From Oleiphilus sp. (GTDB lineage: Bacteria; Pseudomonadota; Gammaproteobacteria; Pseudomonadales; Oleiphilaceae), in assembly GCA_006212045.1 (NCBI GenBank), contig PZPK01000024.1:1-64000 (forward strand): DNA of 64,000 nt, read 5' to 3'. Made by a program: the position numbers and the translations under genes. The notes under the pieces were generated by a model. It had not been told where the DNA came from. It was given only the letters and a program-made list of their open reading frames with translations, and searched no databases. Positions 34,861 to 44,309 of the stretch are shown piece after piece. The first letter of the stretch is position 1; every line of letters begins with the position of its first letter.

Positions 34861-35706
34861 ATGCCGAACTCAGATAAACAGCGCGACTGGTCACAATACG
34901 CTTCGCTCGAAGAGATGTCGGTGTGGTCGCAAGAAAAGAAAATCAGAACCTTTCGTGAGTGGATGGCTTATCCAAAGAGTAAGATGCCGGAGGATTTTTT
35001 CTTCAACCCTCAGCTGATGCCCGGCTTCAAAGAAATGGGCGGTTGGGGTGGCTTTCTGGGTACTGGTCGACGCCGGTATGGCGAAGAGTGGGCATCTCTC
35101 GAAGAAACCATCGAATACATCAAGCACTTGAATGCAACGCAACTAAAGGAAAATCCGATTACCACGATGGCGGCTTGGGTGCGATATTGTCAGGATCCAG
35201 AGTCCGAAGTTCCAAAGCGCTACCCAATGCGGATCAATCTGCATTATGGTAAGGAATACACTAAAAAGGGCCCCTTCCAGAAGCTGATGGACATCGAAAC
35301 CCTTTGGAATTTTGAAGTTTGTCGCGAGTATGTGCGTGGTAAGCGATTTAAGGGGACCAAAGAGTTCGTACTGTGGGCATCTACTGACCAGCGCCCAAGT
35401 CAGTGCCCGCGTAATCCCGAAGCGGCGTACCGTGACAGGGGCTGGATTAATATGCGCGATTTTCTCGGTTTGGATGCTGCGTGCCCTGAGAAGTTGGATC
35501 GCTTGGTCAAGATGGTGAAGAAAGACCGGAAGATGCATAATTTGGTCACTAGCCTGATCGGCAGCAAGATCGATGTGACCAAGCTAGTCGATGATTTCGG
35601 GGTCTTGTGCAAGGACAAAAGCGAGTTCAATGATATCTTCAGTGCTATAGGGCCGATTGAAACAAGGACTCTGATCCACGACCTGATGAGTCGCGTAGCC
35701 GACTAG
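34861..35706 (+). CDS. PHINT-repeat protein of unknown role
   Basis: 281 aa without signal or membrane segments. Two copies of a Trp-rich motif, GGWGGFLGTGRRRYGEEWASLEE (about 58-80, listed in parts: GGWGGFLGTG, then RYGEEWASLEE) and YRDRGWINMRDFLGLD (about 190-205), match the phage-integrase repeat (GW..W.DFLGTG). These repeats are found in some integrases and helicases and probably bind nucleic acid or protein. GGAGG lies 8 bp upstream of the start, with its own box variant and a terminator after it. A DNA-processing or regulatory role in transfer is possible. Confidence 0.6.
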   Translation: MPNSDKQRDWSQYASLEEMSVWSQEKKIRTFREWMAYPKSKMPEDFFFNPQLMPGFKEMGGWGGFLGTGRRRYGEEWASLEETIEYIKHLNATQLKENPITTMAAWVRYCQDPESEVPKRYPMRINLHYGKEYTKKGPFQKLMDIETLWNFEVCREYVRGKRFKGTKEFVLWASTDQRPSQCPRNPEAAYRDRGWINMRDFLGLDAACPEKLDRLVKMVKKDRKMHNLVTSLIGSKIDVTKLVDDFGVLCKDKSEFNDIFSAIGPIETRTLIHDLMSRVAD

Positions 35707-35723
35707 CTCATCAGACTTTAAAT

Positions 35724-35746
35724 GGCGGGGAACCGCCAATTTTTTT
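35724..35746 (+). terminator. Intrinsic terminator after PHINT gene
   Basis: GGCGG-GGAA-CCGCC stem followed by AATTTTTTT, shortly after the stop codon at 35706. The next transfer box begins 8 bp later. Confidence 0.8.
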
Positions 35747-35753
35747 GCATCTG

Positions 35754-35768
35754 TACTATGCAATAATA
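35754..35768 (+). promoter_or_regulatory. Transfer box of trhF-traW-traU-traN operon
   Basis: TACTATGCAATAATA, directly after the terminator at 35724-35746 and 72 bp before the trhF start. Confidence 0.6.
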
Positions 35769-35839
35769 CTCATAATAGCGAAAAGGACCGGGCTCAGCTA
35801 AAATCATGCTTGCTAAGGGTCATTCACGAGGAGTGCTAC

Positions 35840-36403
35840 ATGATACGCCTGTTGGAATATAAGTTCCGCGCCGTCGTCGCCTTTTGGGACAAGCAAAGAA
35901 TGGTAATGCTGATCAAGTGCCTAGCACTATCCGGGGCAATGCTGGCTAGCGTTTTGGTGTTCAAGCACTACTACCTGATCGGAGTAAACGTTTACTACGA
36001 AACCGACCTATCGTGCGACTCAGCCCGGCTGTTCTTGATGGAGAATCGCCAAGTAAACAGTGTTGCTTACGATGACTATCTGATCTTCAACAAATCCCCT
36101 GTAGAGGGGTTATTTAAAGAAGAACGCATGTTTATCAAGACAGTCGTGGGGTTGCCTGGCGATCGTGTGGAGCTGATGGACAACGCGACGCTCATCAATG
36201 GCCGACTCGTTGCGGATCGAAGTCTGAGTGCCAAGTTGCGCAAGATTGGGTTAGGTGAGGAGTATTACAGCAGTAAGACTTTTACCATTCCTGAAGGTCA
36301 CTACTTTGTATTGGGCAAAAACCTCGATTACTCGTTTGATTCGCGCTATTGGGGCTTGGTGAAGCATGACGACATTGTCGGTAGAGTGGTGTTTTCGATA
36401 TGA
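35840..36403 (+). CDS. trhF: TrhF-type S26 signal peptidase
   Basis: 187 aa from ATG 35840, with GAGGAG 6-11 bp upstream. One membrane helix (LIKCLALSGAMLASVLVF) is followed by an S26-type periplasmic domain: KTVVGLPGDRVEL carries the general-base Lys, and GKNLDYSFDSRYWG is the signature near the end. The usual Ser-Met/Ser-x-P nucleophile motif is not obvious; CDSARLF is the likely place, so activity is uncertain. In related MOBH systems TrhF/TraF processes transfer proteins such as the pilin. Stop overlaps the traW start. Confidence 0.8.
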   Translation: MIRLLEYKFRAVVAFWDKQRMVMLIKCLALSGAMLASVLVFKHYYLIGVNVYYETDLSCDSARLFLMENRQVNSVAYDDYLIFNKSPVEGLFKEERMFIKTVVGLPGDRVELMDNATLINGRLVADRSLSAKLRKIGLGEEYYSSKTFTIPEGHYFVLGKNLDYSFDSRYWGLVKHDDIVGRVVFSI

Positions 36404-37638
36404 GGCTGATTTCAATCTGTATTGCACTGCTGATATCGCTTGCGACACATGCAATGTCTCAAGACGACGACATTCGAGCCATCGTTGCTGAGACAGAGAG
36501 GCTATTGGGTGAGGGTTCACCTTTGACGAAGCAAGATAGGGCGATTACTGACATGGCGTTGGACTACGAGTCCACAGCATCAATCGCAAGGCCTGGTTTC
36601 GATCCAGCAAAACTGATAGACCAAACACAGCAAGCCTTTGGCATTGATATTCCTGGAGCCTTGGGTAAGACGCGTGATGAAGTCATCAATCACAGGCCAA
36701 AAGGGAAGTCGGATAACGTCATCGATGCCATGGACGAGGGAATCGTTATTTTTGTTTCCCAGAGTATGGGCCGGAGCTTACTGGAGCAAAGTATTGTGCA
36801 GGCCATTAAACATGACGCTGTGATCGTATTTCGAGGCGTTAACCAGGATCAGCCGATCGATGACATCCTGAACTTAATGGGCGGCATCGTAAGAGATAAT
36901 GGATGGGACGACATTCCCAAGGTGTTATTGGATCCACTGAGTTTTCGCAGGTTGGACGTGCAGAAGGTTCCAGCTGTTCTTGTTAAAGGAGCAGATGGCC
37001 AACAAGCCACCTTTCTCGGGCGTTTGAATCTGGCTTGGATCAAGCAGCAGGTCAGTCTATACGGTTACAAAGATTTCGGGCTGTCAGGGGAAATCGTCGA
37101 CATATCAGAAGTCGATATGATCGATGAGATCCAGCGCCGGTTGGCTAATGTTGACTACGATGAGCTGCGCAAAGACGCGACGAAAAACTACTTCGAGAAA
37201 AAGCACCGCTTTATCCACCTACCTACAGCACAGGAAAATCGTTCGTATTATTTGGACCCATCATTTCGAACTACCAAAGACCAGCTGTTGCCTACTGGTC
37301 AATACTGGTACAAGGCCAATGAGACTCATAACCCGTTGTCGAACGTGACGCTGCGTAAACAATACATCGTCATTGACCCCTTAAATAAAGCACATCTCGA
37401 GAAACTACGTGATTTGTTGAGAACTGGCGAGATTGGCGGCAAAGAACGAACACTCCTACTGACGCGCATTCCATCAGAGAATTTTACGCCCTTGATTTTC
37501 GAATTGCGCAAAGAGTTCCTGGCGGAAGCCTACTTGTACACCCAGATCGTGCACAACAAGTTTGGAATCGAACATATCCCGGCGATGGTTGAGCAGGCCG
37601 GCGATCAACTCTTGATTCGTGAGTACGGGATATTTTGA
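36400..37638 (+). CDS. traW: TrbC-TraW fusion pilus assembly protein
   Basis: 412 aa with a signal peptide (MRLISICIALLISLATHAMS). The middle (about 105-220) matches the F-type TrbC domain, with VSQSMGRSLLEQSIVQA and VIVFRGV. The C-terminal part (about 280-410) matches TraW (YWYKANETHNPLSNVTLRKQYIVIDP). In F these are two proteins; the fused form is usual in MOBH/SXT-like systems. It acts in the periplasm during pilus assembly. Confidence 0.85.
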   Translation: MRLISICIALLISLATHAMSQDDDIRAIVAETERLLGEGSPLTKQDRAITDMALDYESTASIARPGFDPAKLIDQTQQAFGIDIPGALGKTRDEVINHRPKGKSDNVIDAMDEGIVIFVSQSMGRSLLEQSIVQAIKHDAVIVFRGVNQDQPIDDILNLMGGIVRDNGWDDIPKVLLDPLSFRRLDVQKVPAVLVKGADGQQATFLGRLNLAWIKQQVSLYGYKDFGLSGEIVDISEVDMIDEIQRRLANVDYDELRKDATKNYFEKKHRFIHLPTAQENRSYYLDPSFRTTKDQLLPTGQYWYKANETHNPLSNVTLRKQYIVIDPLNKAHLEKLRDLLRTGEIGGKERTLLLTRIPSENFTPLIFELRKEFLAEAYLYTQIVHNKFGIEHIPAMVEQAGDQLLIREYGIF

Positions 37639-37639
37639 T

Positions 37640-37876
37640 ATGTACTTAATTGACCGACTGATATTTTGTCTTCTTTTTCTCGTAAAAAAGCCCGTCACGT
37701 TCTTGGTGTGCGGTTTCTTCATAGGAGGGTTGGCGGCACATAACATACCCCAAGTAGATGGGCTGATGGGGCGGATATCGGAGGGAGTGTCGAATTATGG
37801 AGTGCAGGAACTCGTAGACGGACCTCAAAGTGCTGAAGAAGTGATCAGCCAATTGCATCAGGAGGGCATGAAATGA
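37640..37876 (+). CDS. 78-aa membrane protein in tra operon
   Basis: Starts at ATG 37640, 1 bp after the traW stop, and ends overlapping traU (ATGA). One membrane segment (VKKPVTFLVCGFFIGGLAAH, about 18-37) is followed by a short acidic tail. Its tight placement between traW and traU points to a transfer role. Family not recognised. Confidence 0.65.
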   Translation: MYLIDRLIFCLLFLVKKPVTFLVCGFFIGGLAAHNIPQVDGLMGRISEGVSNYGVQELVDGPQSAEEVISQLHQEGMK

Positions 37877-39012
37877 TCAAGTGGTTTGTTCTCGTCATCA
37901 TGGCGATCTCGGCAGTTACCACAAGAGCCGATGCTACGATCACCACCGACTCAAATGCATTATGCCCAGATGCCGAGGTGTTTGGAGCAAACATGATCAC
38001 CGGAATATGTTATTCGTGCATGATGCCCATGCAGTTAATGGGGTATATCGAGTTTGGAGAAGGACAAGCGCCAGAAGGCGCGTCCAGGGACATTACTTGC
38101 AATTGCAATGATTCATTTGGAATGCCTACTTTTAGCACAACGATCTCTATGTGGATGCCGCAGAGGGTCTACGAGATTGTAAAGGTCCCGTTCTGCAGTC
38201 CCACATTGGCAGGCACTGTCATCGGTAGTACGACCGGTGATCTAGAGGGGATGTCCGTACTGGATATTGTAGGTCAGCGACCTTCGCGCCCAAATGAAGT
38301 GACAGAGCGGACGCGGTACCACCTCCATGCATTCGAGTTCCCCTTGCTGACCATTCTCAAGTTGTTTGCCAACGTTAATTGCATGAATGGCGGGGTCGCT
38401 ACGGTAGATATGGCGCTTGCGCCAAGCGAGTTATTGCCAACATGGAATGATGAAGAGCTTTCATTACTCACTGCTGCAGAATGTACATTAGCAGCAAATC
38501 CATTAATGGCGCCGCTATGTTCCATTGATGGTGTGTCTTCAACGTTATTTTGTAGTCCGATGGATTCGCTACCGTATTGCGCCGGGTTTTGGGGGCTGAC
38601 ATGTCCCATGTCCGGTCACGTCAATGCACCAGTCAATTCGACCATCGAGCAGAGCCTACTGAAAGCGCGTTATATTCAGTACAACCATCGCATGGGCGTA
38701 CTTGAGAAAACATATGGGGAAGACGCGTTTTGTAGTACGGGTGGCTTCGCCTACACGATACCAAAACAACAATATCGTTTCTCAATGCTCTATCCCGTGA
38801 AAGAAGCGTCTCCCATTCCCGCAGGCCAGCCTGGGGGGAATCCTCCAGACGCCGACATTAACGAATCGTGTACGGGCTCATGCTGCCACTACCTTGGAGA
38901 GCATCATTGGAAGTGGGGGCTTGGACGGAAGTACCCAGGACCTGGTGAAAATTCCGTTTATATGGGCTTTCAGTACCACCAGTGCTGCAATACCCTGATC
39001 GGGGGGTCTTAG
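37873..39012 (+). CDS. traU: TraU DNA-transfer protein
   Basis: 379 aa with a signal peptide and many Cys, including ITGICYSCMMPMQLMG and CNCND, the TraU pattern. In F, TraU is needed for DNA transfer more than for pilus growth. Its stop codon overlaps the likely GTG start of traN. Confidence 0.92.
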   Translation: MIKWFVLVIMAISAVTTRADATITTDSNALCPDAEVFGANMITGICYSCMMPMQLMGYIEFGEGQAPEGASRDITCNCNDSFGMPTFSTTISMWMPQRVYEIVKVPFCSPTLAGTVIGSTTGDLEGMSVLDIVGQRPSRPNEVTERTRYHLHAFEFPLLTILKLFANVNCMNGGVATVDMALAPSELLPTWNDEELSLLTAAECTLAANPLMAPLCSIDGVSSTLFCSPMDSLPYCAGFWGLTCPMSGHVNAPVNSTIEQSLLKARYIQYNHRMGVLEKTYGEDAFCSTGGFAYTIPKQQYRFSMLYPVKEASPIPAGQPGGNPPDADINESCTGSCCHYLGEHHWKWGLGRKYPGPGENSVYMGFQYHQCCNTLIGGS

Positions 39013-42000
39013 TGCGTACTCGCTGTCAACGATACGTGGTCTGGGTGATCAGTGTATTGCTGGTCTACAGTCCTATAAGTTCATCCGTTCATGCGGATTC
39101 TTACTATGACTACTCGGATCCGCCCCGCGGTGGTGGGGTCTACAACGACGGGTCGAATCTCCCCGATGGTGGAGGTTCGTACTGGGATGGTGATCTTCCT
39201 TCTGCTGGAGGGTCATATTTTAGCACAAGCGATATAGCGGCTCCTGGTGGAAGCTACTTTGATACCTCAACCCTTGAAAGTAGGTTTGCCGATGATGATG
39301 CATTCCGATCCTACAATAGGGGAGGGACGAACCAAGCCAATGACTTTTTCAATGAGGCAGTAGCCCCAGGGATGAAAACGCCTGATGCTTCGGGCGATAC
39401 CAGTTTTCGATACCGCCAATTCAATTATCAGCAAGGGACGAATCAATCGGTCACAATTAACACGGCGACGGATATCCATTATTCCGATGACCCTGGTGCG
39501 TTGGAGTCATTAAAGGACAGTACCGCGGATCTTGCGAACGACCCGGGCGAAATCAATAGCCAAACGGCCGACCTTATTGCTTCAAATCCGGAATATTACG
39601 ATACAGCGAATGTAGGGATCGCGTCATCGACACACCCGGACTACTACAACGACCCAATTATGGTGCATTCCCGTGACGTCTTTGCCAACCTGAGTAATGA
39701 AGTTGGCGAGTCGAATTGCACAGTCACTAAACAATTTACGAGCACAGAAACAGACGCCCATGTAGAAGACATCCGTATATGCCAAACCTACGTCACTCCG
39801 CCAACCTGTACCTTGAATCGATTTATTACAAGTGTTGAAAAGCTGAACCTCTGTGAGGTTAGCGATATCGAACAGAATGATTTTGTTTACCGTTACACAG
39901 CTGAGAAAGGGTTGGGGACCACTTATTTACCCGGTGATTCTTGGACGCGCATGCGCATCAGGCCGATATGCACAAACGTCAATGTCATAGATGACGGAGA
40001 AGTGGGAACTTTTTACCTCCGTCTATCGAATTGGCGTTTTGGTAACGATGACAAAGTAAGAAAAATTCCTGTCGATAACGACCCGAACTGGAAGACCGTG
40101 GATTGGGGAAGTTCTTGGATTTACACCAATGATCTTGGTCGGTCCGGCCGATTGAAGTACCGGAATCATGCCTGCGACGTGGATGCAGATGGAGAATACA
40201 CCGGGTACTGCTCAATCGAATTTGCCATGGAGTTTCGCAATGATGTTACGAATGCGAGGGCAATTTGCGGGATCTTTGGATGTATGGATAGTGACGGAGA
40301 GACTTGGGACGAAAAGAATGCTTCGGGGGACTTAGCAAACTACGTGCGCGATGATAACCAAGGGCGGCCTTTCACCTATTATCGAAGTCGTTTGCAGTAT
40401 ACGGTGCATGAGGATTTTACCTACGACCCGCCAGGTTGCAACACTGACCCTGGTTGTGAGATCAAAGCAGATCCACTTTGGGAGCCGATCGAGGCCAGTA
40501 TTCTGGATTCCACATCGAGCAATACTTGGCAATGCCAAGATGCGACGAACGATTACATATACAACGATATTCAGATTGATCCCACTGACCCGACGCTGTT
40601 CGGAATTTATTGGAACGCTGATCCTCTTTTGAATACCCGAATTGAAGGGCCTGCACCGATGTTTCCGGGCGACCGGGATGATTTGGTGTGTTACAAAGCG
40701 AAAGCGCGCAACTATGATTGTGGTTTCGGAAATCAGGACGGTGGCGGTGGAGGAGTAACATTACCCGTTGATCTGGCCAATGGTTCAACGCGTGACGTTC
40801 CATTGGATCAGGATTTTTACGAGCAGGCAGCCCAAGGGTGCGACGTGCTGGATGAGGATCCTTCTTGTGTGTTGTTAAGCGAACAGGCTATCGATTTTAC
40901 CAGTACCGGACGACCATTGGTGTTCGAGAAAACCTTCGATTGTGGGTTCGATTATACCGTTATTGACACAGACGTTGAGTCCAGCATGAGTTGCGTGACG
41001 GATACGCCCTGCGTTGGTAACGACTGCATGGATACTTGGGAAGAAACCAATCCTGATTTTATCCCGGTTGCTGTGGCGGCTTCAGCCAATTCTGAGGCGA
41101 AATTTGATAGCGAATGTTTAAGTGGTGATCCCGGAGATTGTTCATTGTTCGGGGGCAAGCAGCTTGGGTGCAAGCAAGCCATGAAAGGCTGGGTGGATTG
41201 TTGTAACAATGGAATGGCGGTCGGGATGGCCCAGTACGCTCAGGCAGCGTTTGCGATTCATGACATGCTCGAGCAAGCCGGTATTTATCAAAATGCATCA
41301 ACAATGGCATCCTCGGCACTAAGTGCCGCCAACGCTTCATTGGTAGAGGCGACAGGATTTGATATTGCGGGTTCCTGGAAACAGGTCTCCACAGGGGCTG
41401 AAAATCTCTACGATGACGCTGCATCGTCTGTGAGTGAGGCGATGGCGGAACTCTCGGAACCATTTGTATCTGCTTGGGAAAGCATGTTTGTCGAAGAGGC
41501 TGCGACCGAAGTTACCGCGGACGCGGCGGCGAGCTATGCCGCGCCAGACTCTATGCTATCTGCGGCAAGTGCGTCGATTGAGGGAGCAATAGTCGCGGCC
41601 GACCGCTGGGTCGCTGAACAAATTATTAATGTGATGGGGCCAGATAATGCGGCTTACATCGTCTATGTGCCACCCCCCCCTCCTCCGGACGCTGTTGGGC
41701 CTCCCGAACCGCCAACTGTGTCTGGGGGGCCTATGATGTCGGCTCTTTCTACCGCAATGACAATTTATGCAGTGTATCAGATGGTTGATATGGCTCTACA
41801 CATGATTTACGCCTGTGAGCCTGAGGAAATGGAATACGAGAAGAAAAACTCTGGCCAGGTCTGTGCCGGTGGAAATACCTACTGCGCAGATGAATGGGGT
41901 AATAGCTGCATTGAAGAATGGCGAACGGCATGCTGTTTCGAAACAAAACTGGCACGCCTGATTCAGGAGGCGGCTGAAAGACAAAATGTGAGGCCTTCAT

Positions 42001-42638
42001 TCGGTACGGGTCCTAATATGGAATGCCGAGCGCTGACGCTCAATGAAATTAAAGCGATCGACTGGGATGACATAGAGCATGAGGAGTGGCTCGAGGTTCT
42101 TACAGTAAGTGGACGCTTGCCAAATGGCTTGGAAGATGCAGAGAATTTTATGAGCCTTGAGAACATGACCCGGGATACCTATATGACCCAGGATGCGATG
42201 GACGCGGAGAAAGCGACACGGGAAGAGGCGGCTGAGCAGCGCGACGCGACTCTTGCTAAAGCGACCCAAGATTTAGCGAGAACCGAAAGCAAAATTGCTC
42301 AATTAAACGACCAAATCGCCGCCTGGCAGGCGCGCAAGGCCGCTGAAGAAGCCAAAGCTCCGATGGAAAGGGATATGGAGTTGATCGCGGACCTAGAGAA
42401 CAAGATTGCATTGGCTGTAGCGGATCGTGATATCGCGATAGAGGATCGAGGCATTTTGAATACAAAGATTAACAACTTGAACAATATGCAGATCTCTGAT
42501 TATTCGGTGCAAGTGCCAGAGCAAAGTACGACAATCCAGCGACTTCAAAACCGAATCGGCGAAGGCACAACGGGCCAAACTTTATCTGAAATTAAAGAAC
42601 TGCTCCGCATGAAGGTTTGGCACCCACCAGACAGCTAA
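39012..42638 (+). CDS. traN: TraN mating-pair adhesin
   Basis: 1208 aa from GTG 39012 (TAGTG overlap with traU); the upstream frame lies inside traU. The signal peptide is VVWVISVLLVYSPISSSVHA. Four short Gly-Gly-x-Tyr repeats follow at the mature N-terminus (about 35-85: GGGVYND, GGGSYWD, GGSYFST, GGSYFDT). A Cys-rich central part is typical of TraN, which recognises receptors on the recipient. The unusual C-terminal 110 residues form a charged coiled coil. Longer than F TraN (602 aa), close to the large versions of SXT/IncC systems. Confidence 0.88.
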   Translation: MRTRCQRYVVWVISVLLVYSPISSSVHADSYYDYSDPPRGGGVYNDGSNLPDGGGSYWDGDLPSAGGSYFSTSDIAAPGGSYFDTSTLESRFADDDAFRSYNRGGTNQANDFFNEAVAPGMKTPDASGDTSFRYRQFNYQQGTNQSVTINTATDIHYSDDPGALESLKDSTADLANDPGEINSQTADLIASNPEYYDTANVGIASSTHPDYYNDPIMVHSRDVFANLSNEVGESNCTVTKQFTSTETDAHVEDIRICQTYVTPPTCTLNRFITSVEKLNLCEVSDIEQNDFVYRYTAEKGLGTTYLPGDSWTRMRIRPICTNVNVIDDGEVGTFYLRLSNWRFGNDDKVRKIPVDNDPNWKTVDWGSSWIYTNDLGRSGRLKYRNHACDVDADGEYTGYCSIEFAMEFRNDVTNARAICGIFGCMDSDGETWDEKNASGDLANYVRDDNQGRPFTYYRSRLQYTVHEDFTYDPPGCNTDPGCEIKADPLWEPIEASILDSTSSNTWQCQDATNDYIYNDIQIDPTDPTLFGIYWNADPLLNTRIEGPAPMFPGDRDDLVCYKAKARNYDCGFGNQDGGGGGVTLPVDLANGSTRDVPLDQDFYEQAAQGCDVLDEDPSCVLLSEQAIDFTSTGRPLVFEKTFDCGFDYTVIDTDVESSMSCVTDTPCVGNDCMDTWEETNPDFIPVAVAASANSEAKFDSECLSGDPGDCSLFGGKQLGCKQAMKGWVDCCNNGMAVGMAQYAQAAFAIHDMLEQAGIYQNASTMASSALSAANASLVEATGFDIAGSWKQVSTGAENLYDDAASSVSEAMAELSEPFVSAWESMFVEEAATEVTADAAASYAAPDSMLSAASASIEGAIVAADRWVAEQIINVMGPDNAAYIVYVPPPPPPDAVGPPEPPTVSGGPMMSALSTAMTIYAVYQMVDMALHMIYACEPEEMEYEKKNSGQVCAGGNTYCADEWGNSCIEEWRTACCFETKLARLIQEAAERQNVRPSFGTGPNMECRALTLNEIKAIDWDDIEHEEWLEVLTVSGRLPNGLEDAENFMSLENMTRDTYMTQDAMDAEKATREEAAEQRDATLAKATQDLARTESKIAQLNDQIAAWQARKAAEEAKAPMERDMELIADLENKIALAVADRDIAIEDRGILNTKINNLNNMQISDYSVQVPEQSTTIQRLQNRIGEGTTGQTLSEIKELLRMKVWHPPDS

Positions 42639-42644
42639 GCATTG

Positions 42645-43919
42645 TCATGCATCAAGGAGGATTTGCCCGGGAGCTGCCAGTTGCATGACAATACCGTGAG
42701 ACCCAAGGATCTCCTTCGCGACTAACAAGCCGGTTGAAATGCTATCAGTGTCCTGATTCGGTCCTAACGTATGTACATCATGAGGCACGTTAAAGGAATA
42801 TTCCCAAGTGATGATCATTTTAGCGGCGACCCGGTCATTGCATCGAATAATAATCTGGGGCTGTTTCGATTGGTTGGCATGGTGCAACGTGAATGACCAA
42901 ATATTGAACAGACAGTGTAGCAAGATCTTTTGAGGGATATGGCAAATCCACGCGGAAGGAACATCGATCTTGATGTTGACGGTTGAGTTTTCATGCTCGA
43001 GGAACCTGGCGCTTTCCTTGATTGCTGACAGCATGGATGGGTGAGGAAGCTTTTCTCTATTTTTGGGGCTGAGAACGGTATTCACTTTCTCTCTCATAGC
43101 GACTAAGTTATCCCGCAAACGTCTGGCGCGTTTAACAGATGTTTCATCCGCTGGACTATTCTTTTCTAGCCTGGAAACTAAGGTGTCGGCAAGAAAGACG
43201 GGCGTCCCGAGGTCGTGGCTCATGCCTGAGGCAATACGAGCAAGAAAATTAAGCGAATCAGATTGTAGAAGGAGTTGCCTGGTGGCGGACAATTGATTCT
43301 CCAGGTTTTTTACGTAATCCGCAGTACGCTGATTAAATTCCAGTTGCAAGTATGCCAATGCGAGGAAGGTAAAAAAGAAAGCCCCATAAAGCACTGCCAG
43401 TAAGTAGGCCGGGTTGACTTCCAGTGTGAAGAACGCCCCAAAGTAGAAGAAGAGCAAACTGTAAAGGTAAAGCAAAATAAAGTGCGAGCCATGTCGATAC
43501 TCACGCTTCATGCATACCATCAATAAGCCACAGGTAAATGCGCAGAGGGCGAGTAGTATCCCTGAAAGGGTTAAATGAGGGTAAACCCATAGTACCGCGG
43601 CAAGGCCCAGGAGTACCGCCGCGCAATATCTCTTGATAAACGTTACCTGGTGCAGTGGCACGTATTTGCAACATGCAACGACAAAGTCCAAATTACACAG
43701 TACGTATGCATAGGTGAGCGCGCAAAGAAGAATGATTCCCAGGGATTCCGGAACGTGCGGGTAAAGACTGAATACCGTGACAAGGCTGAAAAAACTGATC
43801 GATAGTTTTAATGCGCCAAAGGCATGCTTTGATTGTTCTTGACGGTAATGCACAGCTTGTATGTACAAGCAAAGCAGGCCAAAGCAGGTAGCCGCGACAA
43901 TCGCATACGAAAGAGACAT
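42645..43919 (-). CDS. Membrane histidine kinase with degenerate ATPase domain
   Basis: 424 aa. Six to seven membrane helices (about 5-190) form a sensor without an obvious periplasmic domain. A HisKA-type segment ARIASGMSHDLGTP (His235) follows. The ATP-binding part is poor: the N-box reads LFNIWSFTLHHA instead of N..NA, the DxGxG box is missing, and only a G2-like STGLLVAKEILGSHG is seen. It may be a phosphatase or sensor-only protein. It is the last gene of a minus-strand signalling operon and converges with traN (6 bp apart). Confidence 0.75.
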   Translation of the reverse strand: MSLSYAIVAATCFGLLCLYIQAVHYRQEQSKHAFGALKLSISFFSLVTVFSLYPHVPESLGIILLCALTYAYVLCNLDFVVACCKYVPLHQVTFIKRYCAAVLLGLAAVLWVYPHLTLSGILLALCAFTCGLLMVCMKREYRHGSHFILLYLYSLLFFYFGAFFTLEVNPAYLLAVLYGAFFFTFLALAYLQLEFNQRTADYVKNLENQLSATRQLLLQSDSLNFLARIASGMSHDLGTPVFLADTLVSRLEKNSPADETSVKRARRLRDNLVAMREKVNTVLSPKNREKLPHPSMLSAIKESARFLEHENSTVNIKIDVPSAWICHIPQKILLHCLFNIWSFTLHHANQSKQPQIIIRCNDRVAAKMIITWEYSFNVPHDVHTLGPNQDTDSISTGLLVAKEILGSHGIVMQLAAPGQILLDA

Positions 43920-43936
43920 GAGCGCTGATTGACGGT

Positions 43937-44308
43937 CTAATTTATTAAGGCGTAGATGTTGGAGCGAATCTCATCATATTCGTTCCATGGTTTGATGATA
44001 TAGCCATTCACCAATGCTTCATTAATCGCCTGGACGATCGGCTCGAACTTATTATCGCCAGTTTGTATCATCGTTTTGATTCTAGGGTGAATTGCTTTGG
44101 CGGCTTTAATCAGATCCCAGCCGTCTTTTGGCGCCATGTTAAGGTCGGTAATAAGCAATACATAGTCATTCGAAGACTCCAATATTTTGATGGCTTCCTC
44201 TGCGGAGTTCGCGGTATCAATCTTGAAGTGCTCACCGAACAATTCAGTGAACGTCTCACAAATTTCCGGGACATCGTCGACAAATAAAATACGTTTATCC
44301 AAGTGCAT
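43937..44308 (-). CDS. Stand-alone response-regulator receiver
   Basis: 123-aa CheY-like receiver only: VDDVPE acidic pocket, LLITDLNMAPKDGWD phospho-acceptor Asp, MIQTGD Thr-like switch and IIKPW Lys. No output domain. It lies 17 bp before the kinase gene and is its likely partner. Confidence 0.85.
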   Translation of the reverse strand: MHLDKRILFVDDVPEICETFTELFGEHFKIDTANSAEEAIKILESSNDYVLLITDLNMAPKDGWDLIKAAKAIHPRIKTMIQTGDNKFEPIVQAINEALVNGYIIKPWNEYDEIRSNIYALIN

Positions 44309-44309
44309 G

